DNA of 64,000 nucleotides from Veillonellaceae bacterium (GCA_012798135.1 JAAZNU010000022.1:47063-111062); one strand, 5' to 3'. Counted from the stretch's first letter, positions 28,736-37,869 are shown. Notes: generated by a model not told the origin, from the letters alone. A program made the numbers and translations.

Positions 28736-29713
28736 TTGGCACGGATTGGCATGACAACTACCGTTCCTGTGGAAATTATTTTGGCGGGAGGACATGTTCC
28801 GGTAGATTTAAATAATGTTTTTATTACGGGCGCCGAACCGGTTCGCCGGGTGGAGGCGGCCGAAGATGATGGCTATCCGAGAAATATCTGCGGCTGGATC
28901 AAAGGCCTCTATTCCACTGTCGTCAGGACTGACTGCGTGGATGCGGTTATTGCCGTAACTCAAGGCGACTGCAGCAATACGCACGCTCTGATGGAAACCT
29001 GGCAACTGGCCGGCGTTCGCGTCATCCCCTTCGCGTATCCCTTCGACCGGGATGCGGATTTACTGCGGTTACAAATGCAAAAGTTGGCGGAAGCATTGGG
29101 CGCTGAATGGGTCAAAGTACTTCAGCAAAAACAGGATGTCGACCGGATTCGTCGAAAGGTGTCGGAAATTGATCGGCTGACCTGGCAGGAAAACAAGGTC
29201 AGTGGACTGGACAATCATCTGTTTCAGGTCAGCTGCAGCGATTTTAACAGCGATTTGGTTCGGTTCGAGGCGGATGTCGACGCTTTTTTGCGCAAAACTG
29301 ACGCAACACCGGCAAGAAAATCTGAGCTTCGCCTCGGTTACATTGGCGTTCCGCCGATTTTTACAGATCTGTATTCGTATGTGGAAAGCCAGGGGGCGAG
29401 AGTGGTGTTTAATGAAGTACAACGTCAGTTTGCCATGCCTTACGGCGAAGAGGATATTGTTGAGCAGTATCGCCACTATACTTATCCCTACGGAATTTTT
29501 GGCCGGCTGGACGATATTCAGGCGGAAGTGGAGCGCCGGCAGCTGGATGGCGTGATTCATTATGTGCAAAGCTTTTGCTACCGACAGATTGAAGATATGA
29601 TTGTCCGCCGACAATTGAAGGTGCCGGTTTTGACGATTGAAGGCGACAAACCGGGCTGCATGGATGCCCGGACCCGGTTGCGCGTGGATGGATTTATCGA
29701 AATGTTGAAGTGA
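28736..29713 (+). CDS. 2-hydroxyacyl-CoA dehydratase (HgdB/BcrC-like) family protein
   Basis: About 325 residues resembling one subunit of the 2-hydroxyacyl-CoA dehydratase / benzoyl-CoA reductase family, which bind [4Fe-4S] clusters. Cysteines at NICGWIKG (about 52), TDC (about 66), QGDC (about 78), FCYRQIED and the end GDKPGCMDARTRLRVDGF match the family's cluster and core residues. The usual second subunit is not encoded beside it. A TTG at 28736 has GGAGGAG at 10 nt; the GTG at 28727 is too close. The activase follows 9 nt downstream. Reaction unknown. Confidence 0.78.
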   Translation: MARIGMTTTVPVEIILAGGHVPVDLNNVFITGAEPVRRVEAAEDDGYPRNICGWIKGLYSTVVRTDCVDAVIAVTQGDCSNTHALMETWQLAGVRVIPFAYPFDRDADLLRLQMQKLAEALGAEWVKVLQQKQDVDRIRRKVSEIDRLTWQENKVSGLDNHLFQVSCSDFNSDLVRFEADVDAFLRKTDATPARKSELRLGYIGVPPIFTDLYSYVESQGARVVFNEVQRQFAMPYGEEDIVEQYRHYTYPYGIFGRLDDIQAEVERRQLDGVIHYVQSFCYRQIEDMIVRRQLKVPVLTIEGDKPGCMDARTRLRVDGFIEMLK

Positions 29714-29722
29714 GGGATTATA

Positions 29723-30493
29723 GTGTTCTGCGGAATGGATTTGGGCAGCCGCGCCGTGAAAATAGTGCTGCATGACGGACGGGAAGTCCGGGAAGAAAAA
29801 ATTGTCGAAACCGCTCGGTTTTATAAAACATGCGGCCAGCACACCGACATGGGTTTTGCCGTGGATTTTGACGCATTGCTGTCGGAAACGCCAACGAGCG
29901 TCACTGTGACCGGGTATGGACGGAACTCGCTCACCATTATCGACGCCGAAATCATTTCCGAATTAAAGGCGCACATGCTGGGCGCGGTGTGGCAAACCGG
30001 CCTGACCGATTTTACGTTGCTCGACTTGGGCGGTCAGGATAGCAAGGTGATTCGGGTGCGGGTCGGCCGAATGGATGATTTTTTGCTGAATGACAAGTGT
30101 GCGGCCAGTACCGGGCGTTATCTGGAAAACATGGCGGCAGTATTGGGAATTTCGTTGGCTGAGCTGAGTAAATACTACGAAGAGCCGGTGGAGTTGTCTG
30201 CCACTTGTGCGATTTTCGGCGAATCGGAGTTGATCGGCAAGATTGTGGAAGGCATTCCCGTTCCCCGGTTGGCTGCCGGCGTCAATTATTCAATCTTTCG
30301 CCGAATCAAACCGATGTTGTTGTCGCTGGCGAGTGAAACGACAGTCTTCACGGGCGGAGTTGCCTTGGGACCGGCGATTGCGCACTGGTTGCAGACGGAA
30401 ATCGGCACCCGGGTTGTGGTACCGGTCCGACCGCAACTGAACGGCGCTATTGGCTGCGCGATTCATGCCTGGCGAAAGAATGGCGGAATGTGA
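29723..30493 (+). CDS. 2-hydroxyacyl-CoA dehydratase activase (ATP-dependent)
   Basis: A 256-residue ASKHA-fold ATPase of the HgdC/BadF group. The N-terminal phosphate loop [13 protein letters not shown], the second loop [14 protein letters not shown] near residue 100, and the [4Fe-4S] cysteines in [13 protein letters not shown] and [13 protein letters not shown] are all present. Activases of this type use ATP to inject an electron of very low potential into their dehydratase partner, here the neighbouring upstream gene. GTG start after AGGGA. rph follows 50 nt downstream, probably in the same transcript. Confidence 0.87.
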   Translation: MFCGMDLGSRAVKIVLHDGREVREEKIVETARFYKTCGQHTDMGFAVDFDALLSETPTSVTVTGYGRNSLTIIDAEIISELKAHMLGAVWQTGLTDFTLLDLGGQDSKVIRVRVGRMDDFLLNDKCAASTGRYLENMAAVLGISLAELSKYYEEPVELSATCAIFGESELIGKIVEGIPVPRLAAGVNYSIFRRIKPMLLSLASETTVFTGGVALGPAIAHWLQTEIGTRVVVPVRPQLNGAIGCAIHAWRKNGGM

Positions 30494-30542
30494 AATGAGT
30501 TTTGAGCAGGTATGTATACAAAAAGAGATGGGGGAACCGACG

Positions 30543-31280
30543 ATGCAAAGAGTTGACGGACGGGCGGCTGACGGGTTGCGTTCGGTGACGATGACCCGGA
30601 ACTATTTGAAGTTTGCCGAGGGATCGGCGATGATCGAGGTGGGGGACACCCGGGTATTGTGCAGTGCAAGCGTGGAGGAAAAGGTGCCGCCATTTCTCAA
30701 GGGCAGCGGCAGTGGCTGGGTGACCGCCGAATATTCACTTTTGCCACGATCCACCGGCACGCGAAACCAGCGGGAGGCAACCAAGGGAAAGCTGACTGGC
30801 CGTACGCATGAAATTCAGCGTTTAATCGGGCGTTCGCTGCGAAGTGTGGTTGATTTGAACGCTTTGGGAGAACGGACGATTTGGATTGACTGTGATGTGA
30901 TTCAAGCCGATGGCGGGACCCGAACCGCATCGATCACCGGCGCATTCGTCGCCTTGGTCGATGCGCTGGCAAAGATCGGTTTTGATGCGACGCAGCCTTT
31001 TCCAGTGCGTGATTTTTTGGCCGCAGTCAGCGTTGGCGTGTTGCCGGAGGGGCCGGCACTGGATTTGTGCTATGCGGAAGATTCCTCAGCAATTGTTGAT
31101 ATGAACCTAGTCATGACCGGCGGGGGTAATTTTGTCGAAGTTCAGGGGACGGGCGAGAAGGCTCCTTTCAGCAAACAGGAATTGGCGGAACTATTGCGCC
31201 TCGGTGAGGGAGGAATCCTGCAGTTGATGCAGATGCAACGCGATATTCTCGGTCCTTTGGCGAACCGTATCGGAGGATAA
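30543..31280 (+). CDS. rph: Ribonuclease PH
   Basis: A 245-residue phosphorolytic 3'-5' exoribonuclease that trims tRNA 3' ends. [21 protein letters not shown], the RNA-binding [32 protein letters not shown] region near residue 70 and [19 protein letters not shown] near 125 are typical and intact. The ATG is 6 nt after a GGGGGAA site; the frame is open further upstream into the activase. Followed by rdgB after 1 nt. Confidence 0.95.
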   Translation: MQRVDGRAADGLRSVTMTRNYLKFAEGSAMIEVGDTRVLCSASVEEKVPPFLKGSGSGWVTAEYSLLPRSTGTRNQREATKGKLTGRTHEIQRLIGRSLRSVVDLNALGERTIWIDCDVIQADGGTRTASITGAFVALVDALAKIGFDATQPFPVRDFLAAVSVGVLPEGPALDLCYAEDSSAIVDMNLVMTGGGNFVEVQGTGEKAPFSKQELAELLRLGEGGILQLMQMQRDILGPLANRIGG

Positions 31281-31281
31281 T

Positions 31282-31881
31282 ATGAATAAGATTGTGGTGG
31301 GTAGCCGGAATGCCGGAAAAATTCGCGAAATCCAGGCGGCCTTGGCCGATTTGCCATATTGTGTAACTGGATTGCCGGACCTGGCGGTTCCAGATGCTGA
31401 AGAGACCGGAACGACCTTTCAGGAAAATGCCATCCTCAAGGCCAGATATTACTGTCAACACACCGGAGAATACTGCCTGGCCGACGATTCTGGCCTGGAA
31501 GTGGACGCGCTGGCTGGCGCTCCCGGCGTTTATTCGGCGCGCTATGCCGGGACACAAGCTAGCGACAAAGAAAATAATCAAAAACTGTTGGCCGCACTGG
31601 CAAACATTCCGAGACAGCGACGAACCGCAAGATTTCGCAGCGTGTTGGCGCTGGCCGGGCCGGACGGCAGTTTGATATTGGCGGAAGGTGTTTGCGAAGG
31701 TGTCGTTCTGTTTGATGTACGAGGTACTGGTGGATTTGGTTACGATCCCTTGTTTTTTGTGCCGGAACAGGGTAAAACCATGGCAGAAATGACGCTGGCG
31801 GAAAAAAATCGCATCAGTCATCGTGGCAACGCCTTGCGGGCACTCAAAGAAAAACTTGTGCAGGCGCCCAAAGAAGGTTGA
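31282..31881 (+). CDS. rdgB: XTP/dITP pyrophosphatase (RdgB/HAM1)
   Basis: A 199-residue enzyme that clears inosine and xanthosine triphosphates from the nucleotide pool. VVGSRNAGKIREIQAAL at the start, the metal-binding CLADDSGLEVDALAG near residue 69 and GTGGFGYDPLFFVPE near 150 are intact, with the C-terminal SHRGNALRAL. It is tightly packed with rph, and the phosphoesterase follows within 5 nt; this trio is a common arrangement in Bacillota. Confidence 0.95.
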   Translation: MNKIVVGSRNAGKIREIQAALADLPYCVTGLPDLAVPDAEETGTTFQENAILKARYYCQHTGEYCLADDSGLEVDALAGAPGVYSARYAGTQASDKENNQKLLAALANIPRQRRTARFRSVLALAGPDGSLILAEGVCEGVVLFDVRGTGGFGYDPLFFVPEQGKTMAEMTLAEKNRISHRGNALRALKEKLVQAPKEG

Positions 31882-31886
31882 CAGAG

Positions 31887-32369
31887 ATGCGGATTGGAAT
31901 CATGGGGGACTCCCACGGTGATTCATATTCCATCAAGCGTGCGGTTCAAGTAGTAGGAAACGTTGATTTCTGGCTCCATACCGGTGATTATTACCGAGAT
32001 GGAGCCATCTTGACTACCGTCGCAAATCAAGAGGTCATTGCGGTCGCGGGTAACTGCGATGGACGGATTGATGCCAAGCCCGATGAATTTATCGACGTCA
32101 AGGGCTATCGCATTTGGCTGACGCATGGCCATCGCTATGGTGTGAAACAAGATTTAACAGAACTGAAAAGCTGGGCTGTTCGCTTTGAAGCGGATGTGGT
32201 TGTTTTCGGCCATACCCATCAATCTTTTATCTCGCAGGAATCAGGTCTGTTGCTGTTTAATCCCGGCAGCACGGCCCTGCCACGCCGGGGTACCGGTCCG
32301 ACTTGCGGCATTCTGGAATTGGGCTCTGGACAAGCAGGAGCCTTTCCCCGGCTAATTAGTATACGCTGA
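31887..32369 (+). CDS. YfcE/MJ0936-type metallophosphoesterase
   Basis: A 160-residue calcineurin-like phosphoesterase: GDSHGD at the N-terminus, HTGDYYRDG near residue 35, AGNCDG near 57, THGHRYGVK near 84 and FGHTHQS near 112, which together form the two-metal site. The family hydrolyses phosphodiesters; cellular substrate unknown. The ATG at 31887 is 9 nt after a GAAGG; a TTG three codons upstream overlaps the rdgB stop. Confidence 0.88.
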   Translation: MRIGIMGDSHGDSYSIKRAVQVVGNVDFWLHTGDYYRDGAILTTVANQEVIAVAGNCDGRIDAKPDEFIDVKGYRIWLTHGHRYGVKQDLTELKSWAVRFEADVVVFGHTHQSFISQESGLLLFNPGSTALPRRGTGPTCGILELGSGQAGAFPRLISIR

Positions 32370-32397
32370 AGGAGTTTTTTGCCGGTTGTAGAATATG
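32368..32397 (+). promoter_or_regulatory. Sigma-H-like promoter upstream of malic enzyme
   Basis: GAAGGAGTTTT and AGAATATG with AGGA and GAAT starting exactly 21 bp apart, at the very end of the preceding gene, about 60 nt upstream of the expected leader's start codon. Weaker than the gap and lipoprotein copies because the first box lacks the GCAGGA form. Confidence 0.4.
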
Positions 32398-32464
32398 TTA
32401 TATTGACGTTCGGCAGGACATCCGTTTTGGCGAACGATTATGAGTTGGGCGGGGAGGGATTGGT

Positions 32465-33688
32465 GTGGATATCCGTGAAGAAGCGTTGAGCCTGAGACGA
32501 AAGCATCATGGATTGTTGGAGACTCGCGTCAAAACTCCGGTTACCAATCGGCAGGATTTAAGTGTCGCGTATACACCGGGGGTTGCAGAACCTTGCAAAG
32601 AGATCAAGATTAATCCGGACCTGTCTTTTGACCTGACATTGCGCGGAAATCTGGTGGGGATCGTGACTGATGGAACCCGGGTTCTCGGACTGGGTGATAT
32701 CGGACCGGCCGCCGCCATTCCAGTCATGGAAGGGAAAGCGGTTCTGTTCAAAACTTTCGGTGATGTTGACGCGATACCGATTTGTCTCGACACCAAGGAT
32801 CCTGACAAAATTATCGAAACGGTGAAACGTTTGGAGCCGAGTTTTGGCGGGATCAACCTCGAAGACCTTTCCTCACCGAAATGTTATGACATTGAAGATG
32901 CTTTGATTGAGCAAATGAATATTCCCGTTTTCCATGATGACCAGCATGGGACGGCGATTGCCGCCTTGGCCGCAGTGTTGGGCGGTTTGCGACTGGTCCG
33001 CAAGGACCTGCAGACAGCCCGTTTTGTTATCAACGGCGCTGGAGCGGCCGGAACGGCCATCGCTCGCCTGCTTGTCAGCGCAGGGGCCAAGGATGTGACC
33101 ATGATCGACACCCATGGTGCTCTGTATGAGGGACGGGCAGGATTGAACAGGGTTCAGACTCAATTGATGAAGCATACTAACCGGGAAAAACGGTCAGGAA
33201 ATTTGGCTGAATGCGCCAACGGCGCCGATGTTCTGCTAGGAGTATCCGGCCCTGGTTTGTTTACAAAGGAGATTATCGGGCATCTGGCGAAAGATTCGAT
33301 CGTTCTGGCGATGGCAAATCCGGTTCCTGAAGTCATGTATCCCGATGCCAAGGCGGCCGGAGCCAGAGTTGTCGGCACGGGACGTTCCGATGCACCAAAC
33401 CAGACGAACAACGTCACGGTATTCCCCGGAATATTTCGGGGCGCGCTGGATGTAAGGGCCAGAAAAATCAACGATGAGATGAAACTGGCAGCTGCCTATG
33501 CTATCGCTAATTTGCTGCCGGAAAAAGAATTGCGCGATGATTTCGTGGTGGTGGATGCGTTTGATCCGCGCGTAGCTCCTGCCGTGGCTGCGGCTGTGGC
33601 CAAAGTTGCGATCGAAACCGATGTGGCGCGGATCAAAATCGATCCGGAAGTCGTCAGGGAGAGAGCTGCCGCCAGAATTGGTCGCTGA
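32465..33688 (+). CDS. NAD-dependent malic enzyme (malate dehydrogenase, decarboxylating)
   Basis: A 407-residue small-form malic enzyme. YTPGVAEPCKEI near residue 36, the catalytic segment with Lys in MEGKAVLFKTFGDVDAIPI near 85, the metal-binding VFHDDQHGTAIA near 155 and the nucleotide loop NGAGAAGTAIARLL near 190 are present. It converts malate to pyruvate and CO2. No phosphotransacetylase domain is fused. The GTG start follows GGGAGGGA. Preceded by a sigma-H-like site and followed by the tRNA cluster. Confidence 0.93.
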   Translation: MDIREEALSLRRKHHGLLETRVKTPVTNRQDLSVAYTPGVAEPCKEIKINPDLSFDLTLRGNLVGIVTDGTRVLGLGDIGPAAAIPVMEGKAVLFKTFGDVDAIPICLDTKDPDKIIETVKRLEPSFGGINLEDLSSPKCYDIEDALIEQMNIPVFHDDQHGTAIAALAAVLGGLRLVRKDLQTARFVINGAGAAGTAIARLLVSAGAKDVTMIDTHGALYEGRAGLNRVQTQLMKHTNREKRSGNLAECANGADVLLGVSGPGLFTKEIIGHLAKDSIVLAMANPVPEVMYPDAKAAGARVVGTGRSDAPNQTNNVTVFPGIFRGALDVRARKINDEMKLAAAYAIANLLPEKELRDDFVVVDAFDPRVAPAVAAAVAKVAIETDVARIKIDPEVVRERAAARIGR

Positions 33689-33733
33689 ACCGTGAAAACC
33701 ACCTTTGTAAACTGGATTGAACCGCAGTTTAAC

Positions 33734-33763
33734 TTGACATTCCCAAACATTGTGTAGTACAAT
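33734..33763 (+). promoter_or_regulatory. Sigma-A promoter for the tRNA-Pro/Gly/Arg cluster
   Basis: Consensus TTGACA and TACAAT with an 18-bp spacer, about 15 nt before the first tRNA. Confidence 0.75.
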
Positions 33764-33777
33764 AATTTTCGCATCGA

Positions 33778-33854
33778 CGGGGCGTGGCTCAGTTTGGTAG
33801 AGCACCTGCCTTGGGAGCAGGGGGTCGCAGGTTCAAATCCTGCCGCTCCGACCA
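33778..33854 (+). tRNA. tRNA-Pro (anticodon TGG)
   Basis: 77 nt with encoded CCA. Acceptor CGGGGCG pairs with CGCTCCG (one wobble), anticodon loop CTTGGGA. Confidence 0.95.
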
Positions 33855-33863
33855 TACAAAGGT

Positions 33864-33937
33864 GCGGGTGTAACTCAATGGTAGAGTGTCAGCCTTCCAA
33901 GCTGATTACGAGGGTTCGATTCCCTTCACCCGCTCCA
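33864..33937 (+). tRNA. tRNA-Gly (anticodon TCC)
   Basis: 74 nt with encoded CCA. Acceptor GCGGGTG pairs with CACCCGC, anticodon loop CTTCCAA. Confidence 0.95.
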
Positions 33938-33967
33938 TCTTTTTTGTTTTGACGCGGGCACCCCAGT

Positions 33968-34043
33968 GTCCCAGTAGCTCAGGGGATAGAGCAGCGGACT
34001 TCTAATCCGCTGGTCGGGGGTTCGATTCCCTCCTGGGACGCCA
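33968..34043 (+). tRNA. tRNA-Arg (anticodon TCT)
   Basis: 76 nt with encoded CCA. Acceptor GTCCCAG pairs with CTGGGAC, anticodon loop CTTCTAA. Confidence 0.95.
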
Positions 34044-34051
34044 ATGAAATC

Positions 34052-34082
34052 AACCTTCTGAGATATTCTCAGAAGGTTTTTA
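34052..34082 (+). terminator. Terminator of the tRNA cluster
   Basis: A perfect 12-bp stem (AACCTTCTGAGA with its complement) around TAT, followed by TTTT. Confidence 0.9.
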
Positions 34083-34241
34083 ATTTTGCCCAGGCTAAAA
34101 ATTAACGAGATGACGTATAATGATGCGAACAGATTTGGCCACTATTCAAAGGTATATTTTATTTTTGTGGGTTTTAATGGCATAATTTATTCTCACCTGC
34201 AGTAAACGGGACAGAAGCGCGGATATGGACTATTTTTTGAG

Positions 34242-34270
34242 TTTACCATCTGTTTCCATGGGTCTATACT
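34242..34270 (+). promoter_or_regulatory. Possible sigma-A promoter in the cspA leader region
   Basis: TTTACC and TATACT with a 17-bp spacer. Initiation would fall at about 34277, inside the following hairpin. A second TATAAT at 34116-34121, without a good -35, could give a leader of about 200 nt instead. Confidence 0.4.
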
Positions 34271-34274
34271 TTAA

Positions 34275-34306
34275 GTGCCGGCTGCTTATGCGGTCGGTGT
34301 TTTTTT
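34275..34306 (+). promoter_or_regulatory. Terminator-like hairpin in the cspA 5' region
   Basis: GUGCCGGCUGC and GCGGUCGGUGU can pair over 11 positions (five of them wobble) around UUAU, followed directly by a run of seven T. It lies 28 nt before the cspA start, after the tRNA terminator, so it is not needed to end another gene. It could attenuate cspA expression. Confidence 0.5.
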
Positions 34307-34333
34307 AAATTTATATAAAGGGGAGGGAGTAGC

Positions 34334-34531
34334 ATGGTTGGAAAGGTAAAATGGTTCAATGCCGAAAGGGGGTACGGTTTTATCGAACAAGAGGGGGAAA
34401 AGGATATTTTTGTCCACTATTCGGCCATTGAAGCCAAGGGGTTTCGCTGTTTGGAAACCGGTCAAATGGTGGAATATGATGTCGTTTTGAATAATAATCG
34501 ACCGGAAGCCGCTCGGGTCAAGAAATTGTAA
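34334..34531 (+). CDS. cspA: Cold-shock protein (CspA/CspB type)
   Basis: A 65-residue single cold-shock domain that binds single-stranded nucleic acid and melts mRNA structure. [17 protein letters not shown] (RNP1) and DIFVHYSAI (RNP2) are intact, and length is normal. The ATG follows GGGGAGGGAG. The gene is preceded by about 290 bases without another gene, holding two possible promoters and a terminator-like hairpin. hpf follows but has its own promoter. Confidence 0.95.
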   Translation: MVGKVKWFNAERGYGFIEQEGEKDIFVHYSAIEAKGFRCLETGQMVEYDVVLNNNRPEAARVKKL

Positions 34532-34580
34532 CGAAAATTTCGGTAATATAAGTTTATTTATCGGAAATCCTATTATTTCC

Positions 34581-34610
34581 GCAGGAATTTTCGGCAGGGG
34601 CGCCGAATAG
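34581..34610 (+). promoter_or_regulatory. Sigma-H-like promoter upstream of hpf
   Basis: GCAGGAATT and CCGAATAG with AGGA and GAAT starting 22 bp apart and an A/T-rich tail. Initiation would be about 32 nt before the hpf start. The B. subtilis hpf gene (yvyD) is known to be under sigma-B and sigma-H control, which supports this reading. Confidence 0.55.
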
Positions 34611-34645
34611 TAATAACTATAGATCAGGAAAGGAGCATGGAGCTT

Positions 34646-35194
34646 ATGGCTATTACTGTACGCGGCAAAAATCTCGACATTACGCCTTCGCTGAAAGAAT
34701 ACGTGGAAAAGCGGGTCAAGAAGGTCACTAAGTATTTTGACAAGACGGGTGACATCACTGTCATTCTCTCCGTAGAAAAAGGACGCCACCAAACCGGAAA
34801 CTTTCACCATGTCGAAGTGACCGTGCCTGTTAATGGGCTGTTAATTCGGGGAGAAGAACGTACTGCCGACATGTACGCTTCAATTGACCAAGTTATGGAC
34901 AAAATTGAGAAACAGATCGGAAAGTATAAAACAAAGCTGGAGAAGAAATTCAGAGGTAGCGGGTTCCGGGCTGACGTTGCGTCCACCGTAGTGATTCCTC
35001 CCGAGATGGAGGAAGACGCCATTGTCAGAACCAAAAAGTTTGCCGTCAAGCCGATGGATGCAGAAGAAGCGATTTTGCAAATGAATTTGCTGAACCATGA
35101 CTTCTTCATGTTCCTGAATGTTGAATCGGAACAGGTAAATGTGGTGTATCGTCGTAAAGATGGTTGCTACGGGTTGTTGGAACCGGAATTCTGA
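34646..35194 (+). CDS. hpf: Ribosome hibernation promoting factor, long form
   Basis: A 182-residue long HPF. The N-terminal S30AE domain (MAITVRGKNLDITPSLKEYVEKRVKKVTKYF pattern, about 1-100) binds the 30S decoding region; a linker leads to the C-terminal dimerisation domain (PMDAEEAILQMNLLNHDFFMFLN) that joins two ribosomes into 100S particles during stasis. The second ATG was chosen: AAAGGAG is 11 nt before it but only 2 nt before the first ATG at 34637. A sigma-H-like promoter precedes it; a terminator follows. Confidence 0.95.
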   Translation: MAITVRGKNLDITPSLKEYVEKRVKKVTKYFDKTGDITVILSVEKGRHQTGNFHHVEVTVPVNGLLIRGEERTADMYASIDQVMDKIEKQIGKYKTKLEKKFRGSGFRADVASTVVIPPEMEEDAIVRTKKFAVKPMDAEEAILQMNLLNHDFFMFLNVESEQVNVVYRRKDGCYGLLEPEF

Positions 35195-35223
35195 TACGAA
35201 AGTGTAGATTCGTGTCCGCATGA

Positions 35224-35251
35224 GCGTGCCAAGGTTAAAAGCTTGGCACGC
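35224..35251. terminator. Terminator after hpf
   Basis: A perfect 10-bp stem, GCGTGCCAAG with its complement, around 8 nt, followed by a T-rich tract. Confidence 0.8.
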
Positions 35252-35288
35252 TTCTTCTGTTTCACCAAATGGCGAAGGTGGTGGATTT

Positions 35289-35317
35289 TTGCACTTTGCA
35301 GGCGACTCTGATACAAT
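35289..35317 (+). promoter_or_regulatory. Sigma-A promoter for secA
   Basis: TTGCAC and TACAAT separated by 17 bp, about 30 nt before the start codon. Confidence 0.65.
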
Positions 35318-35346
35318 ATCTTAGATAGGCAAAAGGAGTGATCTGC

Positions 35347-37848
35347 GTGTTTGGATTTTTGAAAAAATTGTTTGGTGACGATAATGAAAATGAAATTCGC
35401 CGCATGGAAGAATATGTTGAACGGATTAATTCATTAGAGCCGGCCATGCAGAAGTTGAGTGATGCTTCATTGGCGGCAAAAACCGTGGAGTTTCGTCAAC
35501 GCCTGGAAAATGGCGAAGCTATCGATACATTGCTGCCCGAGGCGTTTGCCGTTGTGCGAGAGGCATCTGTGAGGACCACCGGAATGCGACATTTCGATGT
35601 TCAATTGTTGGGCGGCGTCACGCTGCACGAGGGAAAAATCGCCGAAATGAAAACCGGTGAAGGCAAGACACTGGTGGCAACGTTGCCGGTATATCTGAAC
35701 GCCTTGGAAGGGAAAGGCGTCCATCTGGTTACGGTCAATGATTATCTGGCGAAACGCGACAGCGAATGGATGGGCAAAATCTACAATTTCTTGGGATTGT
35801 CGGTTGGGCTGATCAGTCATGGCTTGGATTTTGATGAACGCAAGGCGGCCTATGCGGCGGACATCACGTACGGAACAAATAATGAATTCGGGTTTGACTA
35901 TTTGCGGGACAATATGGTCATCTATGCGGACCAGATGGTTCAGCGCCCACTGAATTATGCAATTGTGGACGAAGTGGACTCCATTCTTATAGACGAGGCG
36001 CGAACACCATTGATCATTTCGGGGCCTGGCGAAAAATCGACCGACCTGTATTACGTCTTGGCCAAGATTGTGCCGAAATTGAGGGAAGGCGAAGACTACA
36101 CCGTAGATGAAAAGATGCATACTGTTGCGCCTACGGAAGCCGGTGTAGCCAAGGCGGAGAAAGCTCTCAACGTCAGAAATCTTTATGAAAACGAAAACAT
36201 GGAGCTGTCCCATCATTTCAATCAGGCATTGCGGGCGCATGCGCTGATGCACCGGGATCGGGATTATGTGGTGAAAGACGGCGAGGTCATCATTGTTGAC
36301 GAATTCACCGGTCGACTCATGTTTGGCCGGCGTTATTCCGACGGGTTGCATCAGGCCATCGAAGCCAAGGAAGGCGTGAAAATCGAACGGGAAAGCCAAA
36401 CTTTAGCTTCTATCACCTTTCAGAACTATTTCCGTATGTATAATAAATTAGCGGGAATGACCGGGACGGCAAAAACCGAAGAACAGGAATTCCGCAAAAT
36501 CTATAGCCTGGACGTCATTGTAATCCCCACTCATCGACCGATGATCCGTGCGGATCATCCCGATGTCATTTATAAAACAAAACGCGGTAAATATAAAGCC
36601 GCGGTGGCGGAGATTGCTGAACTTCATGCCAAAGGACAGCCGGTTTTGGTGGGGACGACATCCATCGCTCAGTCGGAAGATTTGTCCGCCATGCTGAAAC
36701 GGCAAGGAATCCCCCACAATGTGCTGAATGCAAAGTTTCATGAGATGGAAGCCCAGATCATTTCCCAAGCCGGTCAGCGTTCGGCGGTGACCATCGCTAC
36801 CAATATGGCCGGACGCGGCACGGATATCGTTTTGGGCGAAGGGGTGCCGGAACTGGGTGGTTTGCATATTATCGGCACGGAACGGCATGAGAGCCGACGG
36901 ATCGACAATCAGCTGCGGGGCCGTTCGGGCCGCCAGGGTGACCCGGGTTCTTCACGATTCTATTTGTCACTGGAAGATGATTTGATGCGATTGTTCGGCG
37001 CGGAGAACATTTCGTCCTTAATGGATAAGCTGGGTATGGAAGAAGATGAACCGATTGAACATTCCCTGATCACCCGTTCGATCGAGCAGGCTCAGAAGAA
37101 AGTTGAGGCGCAGCATTTCAATACCCGTAAGAATGTTCTGGAATACGACGATGTGATGAACCAGCAACGTGAAGTGATTTACGGACAGCGCCGCCAAATT
37201 TTGCACGGGGAAAATCTGCGCGAAAATATTTTTTTCATGATCGAAAAGTTGATCGATCACGGTATAGATTTGTATGCGAATGAAAAAACGCATGAAGAAG
37301 AATGGGACTTCGACGGATTGATGGAATATTCGTTGGATTTGTTTGCTGCGGAAGGTGATCTTAAGAAATCTGAACTGGAAACGATGAGTCGGGAAGAAAT
37401 TCGTGAGGATCTGCTGGAAGCCGCCAATGAAAACTATGACCGACGGGAGCTCTTGTTTGGCGCCGAGAATATGCGGGAATTAGAAAAAGTTGTGATGCTG
37501 AAGGTGGTCGATGCCAAATGGATGGATCATTTGGACGCCATGGATATGCTACGGCAGGGGATCGGTCTCCGAGCCTATGGACAAAAAGATCCATTGATCG
37601 AATACAAGATTGAGGCCTTTGACATGTTTGGTCAGATGATTGAACATATTCAGGAAGATATTGTCCGGTATATTTACCGCGTTAATATCGTGACGCAAGC
37701 GGAAGACCGCCTAGCCCAGGCGACGACCAGCCACGGCGACGATGCGGGGCCGAAGGAGCCTGTGCGGGCCAAGGAAACTGTCGGGCGTAATGAGTTGTGT
37801 CCATGTGGAAGCGGCAAGAAGTATAAAAAATGTTGTGGTGCAAAATAA
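35347..37848 (+). CDS. secA: Preprotein translocase ATPase SecA
   Basis: An 833-residue motor driving proteins through SecYEG. Walker A MKTGEGKT near residue 100, [12 protein letters not shown] near 205, the preprotein cross-linking region, helicase motif [10 protein letters not shown] near 490, the two-helix finger and scaffold follow; the end carries the zinc-binding SEC-C motif [13 protein letters not shown]. The start is GTG 8 nt after GGAG; the earlier GTG overlaps that site. prfB, which follows secA directly in many Bacillota, is here separated from it by sufC-sufB. Confidence 0.97.
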   Translation: MFGFLKKLFGDDNENEIRRMEEYVERINSLEPAMQKLSDASLAAKTVEFRQRLENGEAIDTLLPEAFAVVREASVRTTGMRHFDVQLLGGVTLHEGKIAEMKTGEGKTLVATLPVYLNALEGKGVHLVTVNDYLAKRDSEWMGKIYNFLGLSVGLISHGLDFDERKAAYAADITYGTNNEFGFDYLRDNMVIYADQMVQRPLNYAIVDEVDSILIDEARTPLIISGPGEKSTDLYYVLAKIVPKLREGEDYTVDEKMHTVAPTEAGVAKAEKALNVRNLYENENMELSHHFNQALRAHALMHRDRDYVVKDGEVIIVDEFTGRLMFGRRYSDGLHQAIEAKEGVKIERESQTLASITFQNYFRMYNKLAGMTGTAKTEEQEFRKIYSLDVIVIPTHRPMIRADHPDVIYKTKRGKYKAAVAEIAELHAKGQPVLVGTTSIAQSEDLSAMLKRQGIPHNVLNAKFHEMEAQIISQAGQRSAVTIATNMAGRGTDIVLGEGVPELGGLHIIGTERHESRRIDNQLRGRSGRQGDPGSSRFYLSLEDDLMRLFGAENISSLMDKLGMEEDEPIEHSLITRSIEQAQKKVEAQHFNTRKNVLEYDDVMNQQREVIYGQRRQILHGENLRENIFFMIEKLIDHGIDLYANEKTHEEEWDFDGLMEYSLDLFAAEGDLKKSELETMSREEIREDLLEAANENYDRRELLFGAENMRELEKVVMLKVVDAKWMDHLDAMDMLRQGIGLRAYGQKDPLIEYKIEAFDMFGQMIEHIQEDIVRYIYRVNIVTQAEDRLAQATTSHGDDAGPKEPVRAKETVGRNELCPCGSGKKYKKCCGAK

Positions 37849-37869
37849 AAGATCCGGGGGGACATTTAT

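Noticed and set aside
29069..29842. A 257-codon minus-strand frame opposite the dehydratase-like gene
   Set aside because: The plus strand encodes a recognisable Fe-S enzyme and activase across this stretch; the antisense frame crosses both genes without motif or signal.
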